Shown: one piece after another, positions 33,392 through 47,263 of the stretch
Layout of the letters: the number at the start of each line of letters is the position of its first letter
Numbering within the stretch: the stretch's first letter is position 1
Source of the DNA: Cercis canadensis
Taxonomy: Eukaryota; Streptophyta; Magnoliopsida; Fabales; Fabaceae
Direction of reading: 5' to 3'
DNA length: 64,000 bases
Assembly: GCA_003255065.1 (NCBI GenBank)
Contig: QAOA01003020.1
Span: forward strand, 1 to 64,000
The notes under the pieces: generated by a model
What the model saw: only the letters and a program-made list of their open reading frames with translations
Told to the model about the DNA's origin: nothing
Databases searched by the model: none
Position numbers and translations under genes: made by a program

Positions 33392-36300
33392 ACGAAATGG
33401 TATTTAATTTATGAAAATATTTTTCTTTTTCTTTTTCTTTTTCTTTTTTGGGTTTGGGATTCTGAGAAAATTATTAAAAGATACATAAAAAAAGGAAAGG
33501 TGAAAAAGCCTAACAAGTGAAATTAATTTCTAAAATAATTCTTTGTCACTATTTTATTCTCTCTTGCGTTCCTAAATGCGAGAAAAAGAAAAACTATAGG
33601 CATACAAACCATACTAATAATATTCACTAATTAATTTCCTGCACCTGTAAATTGTAATTAAAAGTTTAGGAGCAATGATTTGTAGTTTATGGTTTTTTCT
33701 TTTGATGCATAAATCTACCATGAGAACTAGTTTTTTTTTTTAAAATAAAAAAAAAAAAAAACATGTAGATAGATATATCATGTGTAATTGTTTTTCGCCT
33801 CTACTGTCCATATAAAAATACATATATTTTGCATGTCCACAAGTAGTGAACACTTGATGGGAATGACATTAAACAACAAAATTAGAAGAAAGATATCATG
33901 GTGCCACCAAGTTTTTTAGTTTTAAGATTTGGGTGATTCTTCAGTGCCACTTGTTGCTGAAATGCAACAATTGACATTGTCACATCAGCCCCAATTAAAT
34001 GATGACACATAATCAAGCTCTTCAAGTAAATTACTATGCATAACCGGTTTTTAAGTAATTGTAATTTAATCCCCTCAATTATTAAAAAATCTCCAACGAA
34101 TGCATTTTGGACTGTGACCTTCCATTTGCCCCATTTGTTTGTGCAACAAGAGACAACTAGCAAGAGGGTGAGATGGTTTCATTTCTCCCTTCGTTCATAG
34201 GAAGCATTCTTCTTCCTATAATATTTAGCCGTTCCAGCAAGAAGAATTGTTGGAGAGCTTAACGTTTTCAGCAAAAATTTATTTGGTTTCATGGTTTTAA
34301 AGCTTATGAACAAATCTCTATGATGGTTGTCTCGGATTGCAACGAGGAAGACCCCAATAAATAGGGGTGGATCTAGAAATTTTATGTAGTGGGTGCAACA
34401 AATTATGCTTGAATACTGCTTAATATTTAGTGGGGATAATTTTGTAAATATTGACAATGGCCAAACTCCAACGCAACTGCGCCAGTACTTAGTATTTCTC
34501 AACCCTCTCGAGAATACTAAGTTAGCCTCACTCACAAAGTAGGAATGGTGGTGACAAAGAGAAAGAAGAATTGTATTAATTCAATTGATGATTTACACAA
34601 TTAGCTTCTTAGTTATTTTAGCCAAATGAGAAGCATCATTTGTTTATACTAACTCTTCTCCTTAATGGGTGTTGGAGATCGTTTCAAATGAACAGTGTGG
34701 GGATTAAGCTCTAAAAGCTTCCCACCTCTATTTCTTCAAAATATCTAAGAAAATTATATGTATATATAAGAAAAATATTTAAAGATAAATGAATATATTA
34801 TACATAATAGCACCTTTTTTTTAACATTTTTCTTCTTATATGGTCTCAACTAAATCTTGACATATATTACAAATTTGACTGAACTCAATTTTGTTTGTAA
34901 AAAAAGTATGAGATTCATGTCAATATTTAACCACATATATAAGCCACACATTTTGTGGTAGTGAGAAGTAGTGGATGTAATTTTATATTTTTAATGGGAG
35001 TAACTTTATATTAAATGATACATATAGTCATTAAAAATTATTTTATGTTCTTTATACATAAATCGCGCCACTTAGTTGTTTATTTATTATTGAGCATGCC
35101 AACTTTCTGTCAAATGGGATGTTCAGGAGTTAACCTCTGTTATTTGTCGTATCCCTGCCAACCACGTCATATTGACACAGTTGATTTGAATTTCTAATCA
35201 AAAGGCACATGGAGTCCAAACTTAGAAAACTGAGAGTTTCCTTCTCTCAAATCTCAATTGAAGCAAATCATGGGCAACATGCATACCATGTTGGTGTACA
35301 AATAGCTAGGAGCAATGATTTTTATACACATAACATGTTTGTTGAAATGTGCAAACAAGTGAAGGTCAAAATCAAAATTGATGTTGAGATTTATGCGTGA
35401 CTACATGGCTTATTTCATGGTGAAAGTCTTTGAAAGTTTCTTCCTTTTACTTTTAACATCAGGTGAATAGTACTAAATTTTCTAACTTTTGTCAAGTATA
35501 TGCATTTTCCTAGGTTATACTTATAAGTGTGATTTAGTACTACACTTTAATTTGGGGATAGGAATAAACTGAATGGGAACAATTAGATTCATTATAGTTA
35601 TACTTTTAAATATTTTTATACTTAATTATCTTTAATTAGGGATTAATAGAATTATTAGAAAGGACCAAACAGCTTATAGCTGAGTAGTATTGAGGTTGTC
35701 CTCAAGGCTTGTGAATTATGTGTTTAAATCCAAAGTCATAGTTAAAAATACAAAAAAAAAGTTATTAGAAAGGAGAGCCCTTACATGAGTGACACATGGC
35801 AATTATATCCATGAATTAATAAAAATACGGACGTAAGCTTTTTTTTGCACAAATTATAAAACTTAAGGGTTTCTTGCACCTTTTTAAACTTTAGGGGGTT
35901 TTTCACATATAAACCAAAATCAAAAGAAGTTCCCTACATCTTATTCATTTTTCATTAACATTTTAAAAGAAAGTATTTAAGCTCCTAGTGTAAAATGGGA
36001 AGTTCAAATAACAATTTTGTCTTCCGTTATAAAATTCAAAGCCCTAGCAAAGTAAGAACTCATCGGTTAACCAGATCAAATAGAAATTATTTATGTGTTT
36101 ATTTATTCTTATAATTTTCTGAATTCAAAATTTAACCTATAATTCAATTATGAAGTATTAAGGATTTACTTTCCTATAATTATTATTTTTTGGATAACTA
36201 TAAAACTATACGTAGTTACATTTAGAAATTATTTTTTGGATCCGCCCCTAATAGTGGAGTTGTGGGGGCAAGATAAACATTTTAATGGGAGCAAATTAAT

Positions 36301-37474
36301 GTAAATTGTAAAAGTAATGTGATTATTATATATAATGTCTCATGATAAGCAAATTAATGTAATGTTTTTGAGCTCTTGGGGCAATTGCCCCCACAAGCTA
36401 CAATGCGGATCCGCCCCCGGAGCATGGTAGTGTGTTGCCACTTTTCCAACTTAATCGCTCATCACGAGACATTATTCTCTGTGGGAATTACAAGCGATTA
36501 ACAGTACAACGTTATAAGTGTCACAAGGGCCATCCATGTATAATCATCATTCGCATCTCCATATATTGTTCCAAAACTAACCAGTAATCAATTACAACAT
36601 CAACCTCACCACTTGTGTCTTGCTGCAAGGCCGAGGTGGAATCTTAAGAATCAATTACTAATTGCAGGCAAGCTTGTGCATTAATCTGATTCATCAGATT
36701 ATAGTTTTATTGGAGTCTTATAAAGCTTTAAGTTAATCCAGTTTAATTCAGATGCTGATTGATTTGCAAATGTGCAATAAAATAGAGTGTAACATCAAAA
36801 TCCATCAGTTGCTATTGAAGTATGCTTATGCTAATTAGTTGATTAACCAGATTTTAGCAGTAAACATTCTTTGTTCAAAGGTGATGACTAGACAAATGCG
36901 TGTAGATGATGCTGAGTTTAAGGTTCTTAATGCATACATTTGAAGACAAAGAAAACAGTTAGCGTAGGCCCTAATGAAAAGACCAGTCAGATGGATGATG
37001 AAGATGATGAAAAAGAAAAAGGAACAAAGAATCTTTGAGAAAGAATAGGAAAATGAATGGAATAGGGGAAATAAAAATAAAAATAAAAATCATGGAGTCC
37101 ATAAGATTGCGACTTTGCGAGTGATGGATGGAATTTAGAATTAGATATATAAAAAGAAAAATAGTAGTTTTCATGGAGTCGATAGCATTACGAGTGATCT
37201 ACGTCATATATAAGAACCATATGCTGAAATGAAAGTGTCGGTGAGAGTTGGAAGCAAACAGTACAGACAGAAACTCTACTCATATATACTGCTCTCCGCA
37301 TGCACTAGTTTGAGTAGTATTCAAAAAAATTTAATTAGCAACTAGCAAGATATAGTTTTTATGGATAATGCAACAAATGAATTTAGCAGACATTAGTGGT
37401 AAGAAGTTTAGATAAATCTTTCGTTTGAACCTCTACAGTCTTAATGCTTATACTTTAGAAGATTTGAATCAAAT
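33392..37474. other. Intergenic spacer between RPL13A and PG1-beta, first part
   Basis: AT-rich spacer. Bits near 34361-34400 (AGGGGTGGATCTAGA), 36238 (GGATCCGCCCCTAA) and 36405-36420 (GCGGATCCGCCCCCGG) resemble the CAGGGGCGGATC-type ends of plant hAT elements. The fragments are too eroded to join into one element. Several short open frames show no recognisable domain. No gene is supported. Confidence 0.5.
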
Positions 37475-37483
37475 ATATCTATA

Positions 37484-37740
37484 GTAAAACATTTTTTTAG
37501 TCCTTGGAAAATGTAGTCACTGACAAATTCGTCCTCCAAAAATTTTTAGTGATAAATTGGTCCTTAAATTATTATTCTGTCGGATAAATTAATCTTTCGG
37601 TAGGATCCTATTAGTAATATTTAAAAACTAATTTGTCCGATAGAATAATAATTCAATGACTAATTTGTCACCGAAACTTTTTGGATGATAAATTTGTCAG
37701 TGATTGTATTTTCTAAGGACTAAAAAAAAGGTTTACTCCT
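37484..37740. mobile_element. MITE with 9-bp duplication (Mutator-like)
   Basis: A 257-bp element is almost wholly an inverted repeat: the left half starts near TTTTTTTAGTCCTTGGAAAA and the right half ends near TTTTCTAAGGACTAAAAAAA. The halves pair along nearly their full length. The 9-mer ATATCTATA flanks it at 37475-37483 and 37741-37749, which supports a Mutator-type MITE. It has no coding capacity. Confidence 0.85.
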
Positions 37741-39969
37741 ATATCTATATACAGTAAAAACTATATATGAATCTAGTTATGAAGAATTGAATGATGAATA
37801 ATATATTCTGTTTGTTAAAAGCACGACTTTCAGGTGAGGTTATTAAGAAATTAAATATCTTACACTCATATGATATTTTTTTTTCACAAAAAGGTTAATC
37901 AAGAGAAATTACTGAGCAACTTTCGTCTCTACATTATTTCTTTTCACTAAATTATCAGTGAACAATTACTTTACTTCTTTAAAAAAATATATATATGGAA
38001 CATAAAAGTTTAAATTTTAGAGTTGTTGTAAGTTAATCAAAATCAATTATCTTTTGACGCATTAATTGGCAAGATCCTATATGCATGTAGTATATATGGT
38101 GATGCGAAATTCTTTCCTTATCATTGAAACCATTATATATATATATATATATAGATATGTCGGTGAGTCTTTTTATGTTATTGGATAAACTTTGTGAAAG
38201 TTTATAGCCGACAAACTTTGATGATAAAAGCAAACTATTGATGCTAAAAGATTATCAATATATTGTCGCAGGCAAAGCACATGAAGTTTTGATACCATGT
38301 AGTACCACATTGAGTTTATTCTTATTGGGAATTTTGATTTGATATTTGACCAACTCTAGGCGTGCTTGTACTACATGATATGATAACATGATATGATAAA
38401 AGTTTCCGTTGATTAAGAAATTTGATTATTTGATAGCTTTTTCTTTCTTCTTCTTATGCCTTCAACATTCGAATTGAGGAACTTAGAAAATGAAAAGGAA
38501 AAGAAAAACAAAGGTGATGCATAAGTACATGTAATCTTTAGTGAATTAAACAACTGTTAACCCATCTTATTTTTATATTTTGAATGAACTATTGAAGTGG
38601 TCCCTGAAAAATACCTAATTTATCCATTTTGTTCTTGAACTCTTAAGTTTTATCAATTTAGTCCTTCAAAAATAAAAATTGGTTCAATGTAAGGATGATA
38701 AACATCCAAATAAGTAAATGTTCATCAAAGTTCCTTTTGTTCTTGTTGAAACACGAAAAAATCTAACTTATCGAAAATTGGGAGGAATACAAGGCCTTTT
38801 GGAAAACGTGGGAGTAAATAATGCAGAAGTGCAGATGTTAGCCACAGATCAGATATCTCCAAATTAGCAGTTGAAAGTAAATGTTTTCTTATGTGGTTGT
38901 ATTATTATTTCTCCCATTACGCGAATCCAGCAGGCTCACATAAAGAACTTTTTAAAGCAACATATTAAAGATAGAACTTTGATGAAAGTAGGATAAACTG
39001 AGTCCAACAATGGTAACTTTATCTCTTTTTTTCCTTTTTTGACGATTCAGTAGTGTTAATCTGAATGATTTTGGTTGAACATTGTGTTCCTTTTCTGAAC
39101 ATGTTCTTTTAAGAAGAGAATGTATTTAAAGAGAAGGCAGAACTAGTTTCTGATATACAATTCCACAACAAGTCAAAAACCTAGGATGTATAGAAACAGT
39201 AAATGTGTCTCCTGCTATTAACAGAGACTTCAATTATGTTGTAGGGGCACCTCTTCACAATTATCGAGCGGATAACTTAAAGATATTAATTTAGGGTCAC
39301 TAAGCATTTATGAGGATCTAGCAGAATTTTAAGTTTGGTGAAATCATAATGACCATTAAGATATGTCCCTATGACCACTACCAATATACGACCTACATTT
39401 ATTAGCCATCTCAAAAGCTGTCTCAATTTATTTTTTCCCTGTGCAGCACTAGTACTGAAGAGAAATTATATTTTAGTAAAGTAAATTATATATACAAATT
39501 GTATATGTGGCAAAATTCAGAGTTATATAGAAAAAGGTTAAGCGGAAACACAAAAATTTAGATTTAGATTCTGCCACACAGAACTGTTACCAAGAGGTTT
39601 GAAAAGAAAAACTATATGCATAAGACCACTCAACATTGAAAGACATTGATGAACTCCACCAGAAAGGTTGTGATATAAAGTGGCCATTGTAAGTGGGCAT
39701 GTGTTTTGTCTAAGTTTCAAGTTTAAAAGATTTTTGCGTGTGAAAACGTGTTAGATATAGAATCATTTTTACACTTTCACTTAATGGTTTAAACTTTTAG
39801 GTTAAATTGATTTTTGACATGTATGTCATCTTGATGACAAATTGAAGACTTAATAATGATACTGAATATGGGAGACAGAAAAATGATTGTTTGGGCTATA
39901 CGTTGGAGAAAACAACTTACACCGCTAAGAAAGAAATAGGGCTTCTGTTTATAATATAGTAATAAAGTG

Positions 39970-40100
39970 TATACTTTATCAGTAAAGTATGTGCTTAAGC
40001 TCTCTTCCTTCAAGTAGACATTAGTTGGTGGAAGATCCATTAGTGGTGATAGAATTCCATAAGGAGTCTACTTTTGGTTGTACTAATGATTCAAACTTGG
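39970..40100. repeat. Copy of PG1-beta 3' flank
   Basis: The sequence GTGCTTAAGCTCTCTTCCTT, then CAAGTAGACATTAGTTGGTG and on to the TGTACTAATGATT region, is a diverged match to 46763-46885 just downstream of the PG1-beta gene. A shorter related piece (GCATTGGTTGGTAACGATCC) lies at 42277. Confidence 0.75.
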
Positions 40101-41079
40101 CAAAAGAATGAAAATTTAAAGGTTGCTGACAGAGTTCTTAACAGATGAAAAGTCGAAGATCGTATATTTTTTGTATGAAAAAATGATATCATAATCTTTG
40201 TAAGTGAACAAAGTCTGACATTTGATCTACAACCATTTTGAATTTAGTGGAATAGAATAAAAATGCCATAATCAAACACTGCATGATTACGTTCTTTGGG
40301 TCCTTCATGGCATTGGATCATTTCTGATTATGTTCTTTGGGTCCTTCAATAATTCACACATTTTTCTTAGGTCTATTTTGTTTATATACAACGAAAAATA
40401 ATACACTTACATCTTTAAAAAAAAAATGTAAGAAATACAGCTCGACTTTATTTAAGTTATTAGATTAAAGTTTTAGTTGATTTTTATGATTTTTTAATGA
40501 ATTTAATTACATTTAGTTGTTATTAAGTGTATAAAAGTAAAAGAAATGTTGTTTCTTTTAGGAAAAAAAAAAGTGTGAAGTTCACTTCTTATGGAAAAAT
40601 GATAGAGATACAACATTTAAAAAGGTGTAGAGATGATGTAAACATAATTTTTCATATTTGTAAAAAGGTTTATATATGTCTAAAGTGACAAATATTGCAT
40701 CTATCTGTAGAAAATGTGTGGCTATACTTCACTACTCTGACAAACATCTAAGGACAAAGAGAAATGATTTTTGCACATTTAGTATAGAGATGTAGAAAAT
40801 TTAAGTTGTATAGAAATAAGTTGCTCTAAGGTGGGTTCAGTTAAGATTTATGTGAGCGTAGTTAAAGTTAAATTATATATGAATGCATGTGTGAAGATGT
40901 GTAAATTTACAAGTTTGGAAATAACGTTACCCAGTATATATCATCAGAGCAGGGCTAATGTTGGTAGAATCTTTCCATATATTATCATAAAACAGAATAA
41001 AATAGAAAATTCATAGTGCAAGGCTAATGATAATTTCTTTAATGATCTAATCTGTCATATATTAGAGACTTAACTCATT

Positions 41080-41321
41080 AATTGCTGCTACCCTGATGCA
41101 TGATATGACAAATAAACTTAGAATTAGAAGCATTCTCTATGTGGTCCAGTACTGCTTTTGAGGGAGATGCGCCTTCACTCACTNTTCATCAAAGTTCCTT
41201 TTGTTCTTGAACATCATCAATTGCTGCTACCCTGATGCATGATATGACAAATAAACTTAGAATTAGAAGCATTCTCTATGTGGTCCAGTACTGCTTTTGA
41301 GGGAGATGCGCCTTCATTCAC
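41080..41321. other. Assembly gap (N at 41184) with duplicated flanks
   Basis: Bases 41080-41183 and 41218-41321 are nearly identical. Bases 41185-41210 also match a short piece near 38724. Confidence 0.8.
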
Positions 41322-41488
41322 TATGGAATGTCATTTTACAATTTGATTCCCATCATCCATCTTGCCTAATAATACACAATGCACGCGAATGGAAGCTGGC
41401 ATTGGGTTCTCTTTTTGGTTTGTGGGGCTTTCACTTTAAATTGGGGATGAAAGTGAGAGAAACTGGGATCGATATTATAATAGTAAAA

Positions 41489-41648
41489 GAGTAAAAAAAA
41501 AAATTGTCCTTAAGCACCAAAAGTGATCACTAAAGGACTAATTTGAGGAGTTGAGTGATTATTCGATGACTAAAGTAACACAAAAAATAAATCAGGTACT
41601 AAAATGACATTTAAGAAATAATTCAAGAACAAAAAATATATTTAACTC
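41489..41648. mobile_element. Partial MITE, same family as 47654-47909
   Basis: The right half (GATGACTAAAGTAACACAAAAAATAAATC through to TTTAACTC) closely matches the right half of the MITE at 47654-47909. The left half is shortened and its terminus (GAGTAAAA) is followed by a run of A. It is an internally deleted relic. Confidence 0.65.
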
Positions 41649-42265
41649 TAAATAAAAACTAAAGTTATAGAAAACGAGGGAATCAATAATGCAGAAGTGC
41701 AAAAGCTGGCCACAGATACTATATCATGCACTTGTGAGTTATCCTTTTTATTTTGAAGAACACATTAGAGGGTATTATTATGTGTCCCACATCATGTGCA
41801 ACTTGCTAGTCCACATAATTAAAGGATTTTTGGTAAACTCAATGAATTAACTTGAGGAAGTTGGATCAGTTCCTTTTTGTTTGATAAAGGGATTAATTAG
41901 TGTTTATTTGATCTTTTTCTGAATGTGCTTCAATGAAAGGGGATTGTAGTTGAAGAGAGCCTAACAGCAACTGACCATCATGCAGGGTCAAAGATGTCCA
42001 CACTTTAAACCAAGTATTACTTGAAGCTTATCCATCAGATATGTACTTTAAATCCATGAACATGACGAGCAGATAAGGGAACATTTATTTTAAATCTTTA
42101 ACGAATCTGTGTCAATTTATTTTTCATGTGCAGCACTACTGAAACATTGATGGACTCCAAAAGAAAGGTTGATAGTGGCCTTGGACTTGGTTTCGTCATC
42201 ATAGATGCTGGCTTTGGAGCATTATTCTGCTGTTTGTTGTTAACTTGCTCTTTGCATATCCTCTA

Positions 42266-42684
42266 TTTTTAATTAGGCATTGGTTGGTAACGATCCTTCT
42301 GCTAGCTTTTGGTTCCACTAATGACTAAAACTTGACTTTTTTAAAGTTTTGGCTGAATAGTTCTTAAAATAATTAATTAAGAAAAAAGAGGTGGATTTCC
42401 TATGTAAAGCGAGATTATGTTGTGTTATGTCTTCTCTGTAAACAAGCACATTGAAAGTGCTCTGCAGTTAGAATNTTTTTAATTAGCCATTGGTTGGTAA
42501 CGATCCTTCTGCTAGCTTTTGGTTCCACTAATGACTAAAACTTGACTTTTTAAAAGTTTTGGCTGAATAGTTCTTAAAATAATTAATTAAGAAAAAAGAG
42601 GTGGATTTCCTATGTAAAGCGAGATTATGTTGTGTTATGTCTTCTCTGTAAACAAGCACATTGAAAGTGCTCTGCAGTTAGAAT
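42266..42684. other. Assembly gap (N at 42475) with duplicated flanks
   Basis: About 208 bases on either side of the N are almost identical, beginning TTTTTAATTAGGCATTGG and TTTTTAATTAGCCATTGG. Confidence 0.88.
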
Positions 42685-44012
42685 ATAAATATACACAAAT
42701 AGAAGATGAAGTTAGATTGACGTGCTTTGAAACAAGTGATTTATGACAAATCCCTCTTAGAATTAGTCCAACGCACCAGAGACTTGCAGACAGCAATTCT
42801 ATGTGTCTGTCTCCTCAAGAATCTCTATAAAGAAAACACAGAAATTACAAAGAAGAAAAGAGGAATCCTTTTAGAATAGATGTGATTCATTCTTAATTAT
42901 CAAGTTTTGAAACCTTTTTATAGAGTCACGATGTAATTATGAACCAACATAGCTGTTGTTATTAGTTCAATCTGGAACCTACATTTTCCCTGTTCTAATT
43001 GAGAGGGGGGCACTGTTTTTACACTTTAGACACTTTAGATCTTTAGCATGCAGTGTCAAATATATTGTTTATACTGTTTTTTCTTTTGTAAAGCAATAGA
43101 TGAATCTGAAAAAACAAAAAAAAAAAAGGAGATAGTACACCTTGATTTTAGAAATTTTCATTTGCCTTTTCTAAAAACAGTTAATTACTATTCTATGGTA
43201 CAATGTTGGTGAGCTGTATTATTATTCTTAAAGTTAATTTCCTTCTTCATCATTTGTCTATTGGTGACAATTAATGAAGCTACTTGAGCTTTTTATATAT
43301 AGGTGTTAAAGAAAACCTACTATTTTAATTACATGGAAATTCATGATTTCAATTCGAGAAAAGAAATAAAATCTTATAAACTTCTGTTAAAATATGTGAT
43401 TTATTTTATTTATAGATCGATATCATTTTTATAAATTCAATTTTAAATGTATAATATGTCAACAAAATAGAATAGTTAAATATCTTTAAGTAATTGTTTG
43501 ACCTTATCCATGTGCATCACACAGATGCAAAAACTAGTTCAGTTAGATAAAGAATCTAGGATATATGCAAGAAAAATTAAATGTAGGTGGGGAATGAGAA
43601 AAGTTTCATGCAATCGAATAAATGGTACATATGGATGAAGAAAAATTAAATAGAGACTAGCATGGAGATATTACCCTCCAATTCAAATCTAACTTTTTTT
43701 TTTTTTTGTTAATATCACGAGTATTTTTAATTTATCCAATTAAGTGTGAGATTAATCTCATTCGAATGTTAGAACAATTATGGTTTACCCAAATCCAATT
43801 TTGTTTATATCACTAAGTGATACAAAAACAAATTAGATATGTTCAATTAATTAAATATAGATGTTGTCATATATGTGTAGGATAAAAGAAATCCACAAGT
43901 GCAGGAGTGAGAAAAACATAGCCATGATCTTATTTTGCATGCATGTTTAAAATAGTGGAGACATGATTTTAATTGACTATATATTAAACACATCACTAGA
44001 GTTTTTGGGACC

Positions 44013-44020
44013 TATAAATA
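44013..44020 (+). promoter_or_regulatory. TATA box of PG1-beta
   Basis: CCTATAAATACACAC contains TATAAATA 346 bp before the first ATG at 44366. A CT-rich stretch follows, which suits a start of transcription near 44045 and a leader of about 320 bases. Confidence 0.65.
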
Positions 44021-44365
44021 CACACTCTCTCCCTGCGTTGTTGCTCATGCAAGCACTCAAGCACCCCATCAAGGTGCACCATTGCGCTCTCAAATTCAAT
44101 GCTTACTTCAATTCTGAATTCTCCTCTTCCCCTCTAATATCATTATTTCTTTGTAGTTGTAAGGCAAAAAAGAAGTACTATCTGCATTAGATTTTGCAAT
44201 TTATTGAAATTTTTATTTTGGCCATTTTTGCATGGTTTGTATTCATTCTCTTTTCCAGTTCATACATTATTATATTGCAGCAAAATAATAGTATTTTTGT
44301 TAATGTGCTTTGCTGGAAGGAGGTGTGACTTGTGAGTGTCAAATTTCAGTATTCACACGGCAAGA

Positions 44366-46555
44366 ATGAAGGCCCAATTAAATCATATTTTCATGCAAAA
44401 AAATGAAAATATCCACAAAAAATGCAGCCATATCCTTCTCCTATTCCTTTTTCTTTTCTCATGGGTCAATGTAAGTAACTAAACTCAATTTCTTTTTTGT
44501 TTTTTACATGACGCCATATAGATTAGAGAGATTTGAATCAACGTCCTCATGCAAACTCTAGCAATATACACTTTTTTCTTTATTCTCATTATTTCAATGC
44601 TCAATCTTTCATTGCTTTATATATATTAGTCTCACATCATTAATTAATTATACATTATCTTAGGCTGTCTGATTTTAAATGTTTGTATTGAGATAATTGA
44701 TGTGTAAGTATCACTACTCATTAGTAATATTTATTATCAGGTTGGTTCTGCCGGTGCCACTGCCAACTCCGGCAATGAAGTGGCGAATCCATTTAACCCG
44801 AAAGCTTTTTTGATGAGGTACTGGGACAAAAAGATCCACAACAAATTGCCAAAACCAGCATTCCTCCTCTCAAAGGCATCCCCATTGAGTGCTGCCGACT
44901 CAGCGGCGTTTGCCAAACTGGCCGGCACCAACACCCTCTCCACGCGGCTGCCGGAATTCTGCTCCTCCGCCCACCTCCTCTGTATCCCTGAATTAGGAGC
45001 CAGTTTGGAGAAGCACACTACAGACGTCGACTTTGCCGTGTACCAAGAAAAGAACTTCACCAATTACGGAACTAAACAGCAAGCCGTAGACAACTCGTTC
45101 AAGAACTACTCGGACGACAACGCTTTCCGGCGATACAGCCGTGACGCCCAAGGCGGCGATGACAAATTTCAGAGCTACGGCCCAGAAGGCAACGTTGTCG
45201 ACCAGAGCTTCAACACCTACGGCACCAGCAGCCAAGGTGGGCAGGGCGATTTCAAGCAATACACAGAGGAAACCAATGTCCCCAACCTCCATTTCACCTC
45301 GTACTCCGACAGGACCAACGGAAGGGACCAGTCCTTCTCAGCCTACTCCGAGAATGGCAATGGAGGGGAACAGTCATTCACCAGCTACGCCCAAAAGGGC
45401 AATGGAGCAAACAACGAATTCACTAAATACGGCACGAATTCCAATGTCGTTGGGTCTGGATTCACCAATTACGGCGAGACTGCCAATGGCCAAAACGACA
45501 CGTTCACCAATTACGGGATCAACATGAACAATCCCACCATTAACTTCAAGGCCTACGGCGATGGCGGCAATGGAGCCACCGAGAATTTTGCCAATTACAG
45601 AGACCAATCCAACGTTGGGGACGATTCGTTTTCGTCCTACGCGAAAAAATCTAACGGTGCAGAACTTGAGTTCACAAACTATGGCAAATCCTTCAATGAA
45701 GGTACTGATAAATTCACTGGGTACGGTAAGGATGCAAAAACGGCACCCAATGTTGTGTTCAAGGGCTATGGTGTGAACAATACCTTCAAGGAGTACAACA
45801 AAGAGGGTGTCACATTTGCACAATACACCAATGCGAGCTCCACTCTAACGGCGGAAAAAGTTGGCAGTGGCAGTTTGGTAAAAAGATGGGTTGAGCCGGG
45901 CAAATTCTTTCGTGAGAAAATGCTGAAGCAGGGGATGGTGATGCCATTGCCCGACATCAAGGATAAAATGCCAGAAAGGTCGTTTTTGCCGCGATCGATT
46001 GTCTCTAAATTACCATTTTCATCTTCTAGGATCTCTGAGCTGAAGCAAATTTTCAAAGTGTCTGATAATTCATCCATGGACAAGTTTATGAAGGATTCAT
46101 TTAATGACTGTGAGAGGGCACCGAGCCAGGGTGAGACCAAGAGGTGCGTGGCTTCAATTGAGGACATGATCGATTTCGCCACATTGGTTCTGGGTCCCAA
46201 TATTGCGGTTCGGAGCACCGAGAACGTAAATGGGTCAAAGAGGAACGTGATGGTTGGTTCGATTAAAGGGATCAACGGTGGAAAAGTGACCCAATCCGTC
46301 TCTTGCCACCAGAGTATGTTCCCTTACATGCTCTATTACTGCCACTCTGTTCCAAAGGTTCGGGTCTACGAAGCGGATCTATTGGATCCGAATACCAAGG
46401 CCAAGATCAATCATGGTGTAGCCATCTGTCACTTGGACACAACGGCTTGGAGCCCAACACACGGCGCTTTCATGGCTCTTGGTTCGGGTCCGGGTCGGAT
46501 TGAGGTTTGCCACTGGATCTTTGAGAATGACATGACTTGGACCATTGCCGATTAA
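44366..46555 (+). CDS. Polygalacturonase-1 non-catalytic beta subunit (BURP protein)
   Basis: There are two exons, 44366-44470 and 44741-46555, with GT-AG in phase 0, giving 639 residues, close to the tomato PG1-beta precursor. Exon 1 encodes a hydrophobic leader (HILLLFLFLFSWVN), so the protein should be secreted to the cell wall. Next come VANPFNPKAFLMRYWDKKI and the FCSSAHLLC cysteine pair, then a long array of about 14-residue repeats of the FxxYxxxxNxxxxxF type (for example SFTSYAQKGNGANNEF). A basic linker with WVEPGKFFREKMLKQGM leads into the C-terminal BURP domain, where four CH pairs are visible (CHQ, CHS, CHL, CHW) and the end is NDMTWTIAD. The family associates with polygalacturonase and pectin in the wall. 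The start could be a downstream in-frame ATG in exon 1. Confidence 0.95.
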
Positions 46556-47008
46556 GTGGGTCCTTAATTATTTATGAACCAATGTTAGTAAAGCCCAGCC
46601 CAGCCCACCACAATTGTGTGTTATGAAAATAAGGCAAAAATAAACTTTCTATCTTTTAATTTTGTTTGAGGTTTCATTTTCATCTCACAACTTTTTTTTT
46701 TTTTTTAATTTCATGCAATTGTTTTTATATGCTAATATTAGAGTACAAAGTGCATAAACTAAGTGCTTAAGCTCTCTTGCTTCAAGTAGACATTGGTTGG
46801 TAGCAGATCCATGAGTGATGATATAATTTGTCTACTTGGAATTCCATAAGTTGTCAACTTTAGGCTGTACTAATCATTAAAACATGGCAAAGAAAACTTT
46901 ATTTCAAAATAAAAGTCAAAATTACCAAGATGTTGGCCCAGTAAAAACATGATGAGCTCAAGGCGTTTTAGGCCAAAAGATAATGAGTTTGAATTCTTGA
47001 AATTGCAC

Positions 47009-47263
47009 TTATTGAGAGGAATTTACCGGTTACTGCTTCTGCCCTAAATATGGATTAGTTTTTATCCAAAAAGTATAGGAATACCTTGGATGTAAAAAAA
47101 AAGAATAAAAGACAAAATTCTTTTTAATTGCCTATTNATTGAGGGGAATTTACCGGTTACTGCTTCTGCCCTAAATATGGATTAGTTTTTATCCAAAAAG
47201 TATAAGAATACCTTGGATGTAAAAAAAAAGAATAAAAGTCAAAATTCTTTTTAATTGCCTATT
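47009..47263. other. Assembly gap (N at 47137) with duplicated flanks
   Basis: About 127 bases before the N are repeated after it with very few differences (both carry TTTACCGGTTACTGCTTCTG). Confidence 0.88.

Larger units (their letters stand above)
37750..44012. other. Intergenic spacer before PG1-beta, with diverged duplications
   Basis: This spacer contains a worn tandem duplication: parts of 38750-40100 are related to 41650-42400, for example AATAATGCAGAAGTGCA near 38820 and 41685, and TGTGCAGCACTA near 39443 and 42130. The stretch at 39970-40100 also matches the PG1-beta 3' flank at 46745-46890. It includes two N gaps and a partial MITE. No gene is supported. Confidence 0.55.

Noticed and set aside
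34361-36420. One hAT element bounded by GGATC-CGCCCC motifs
   Set aside because: The motifs do not form a convincing inverted pair and no 8-bp duplication was found; at most they are separate fragments.
38590-38700. Another MITE like those at 37484 and 47654
   Set aside because: The stretch has GTCCCTGAAAAA and TTTAGTCCTTCAAAA motifs but no matching second half or target duplication.
44737-46503. Several long open frames antisense or in other frames over the PG1-beta exon
   Set aside because: They are shadows produced by the repetitive FxxY coding sequence; the plus-strand frame matches PG1-beta throughout.
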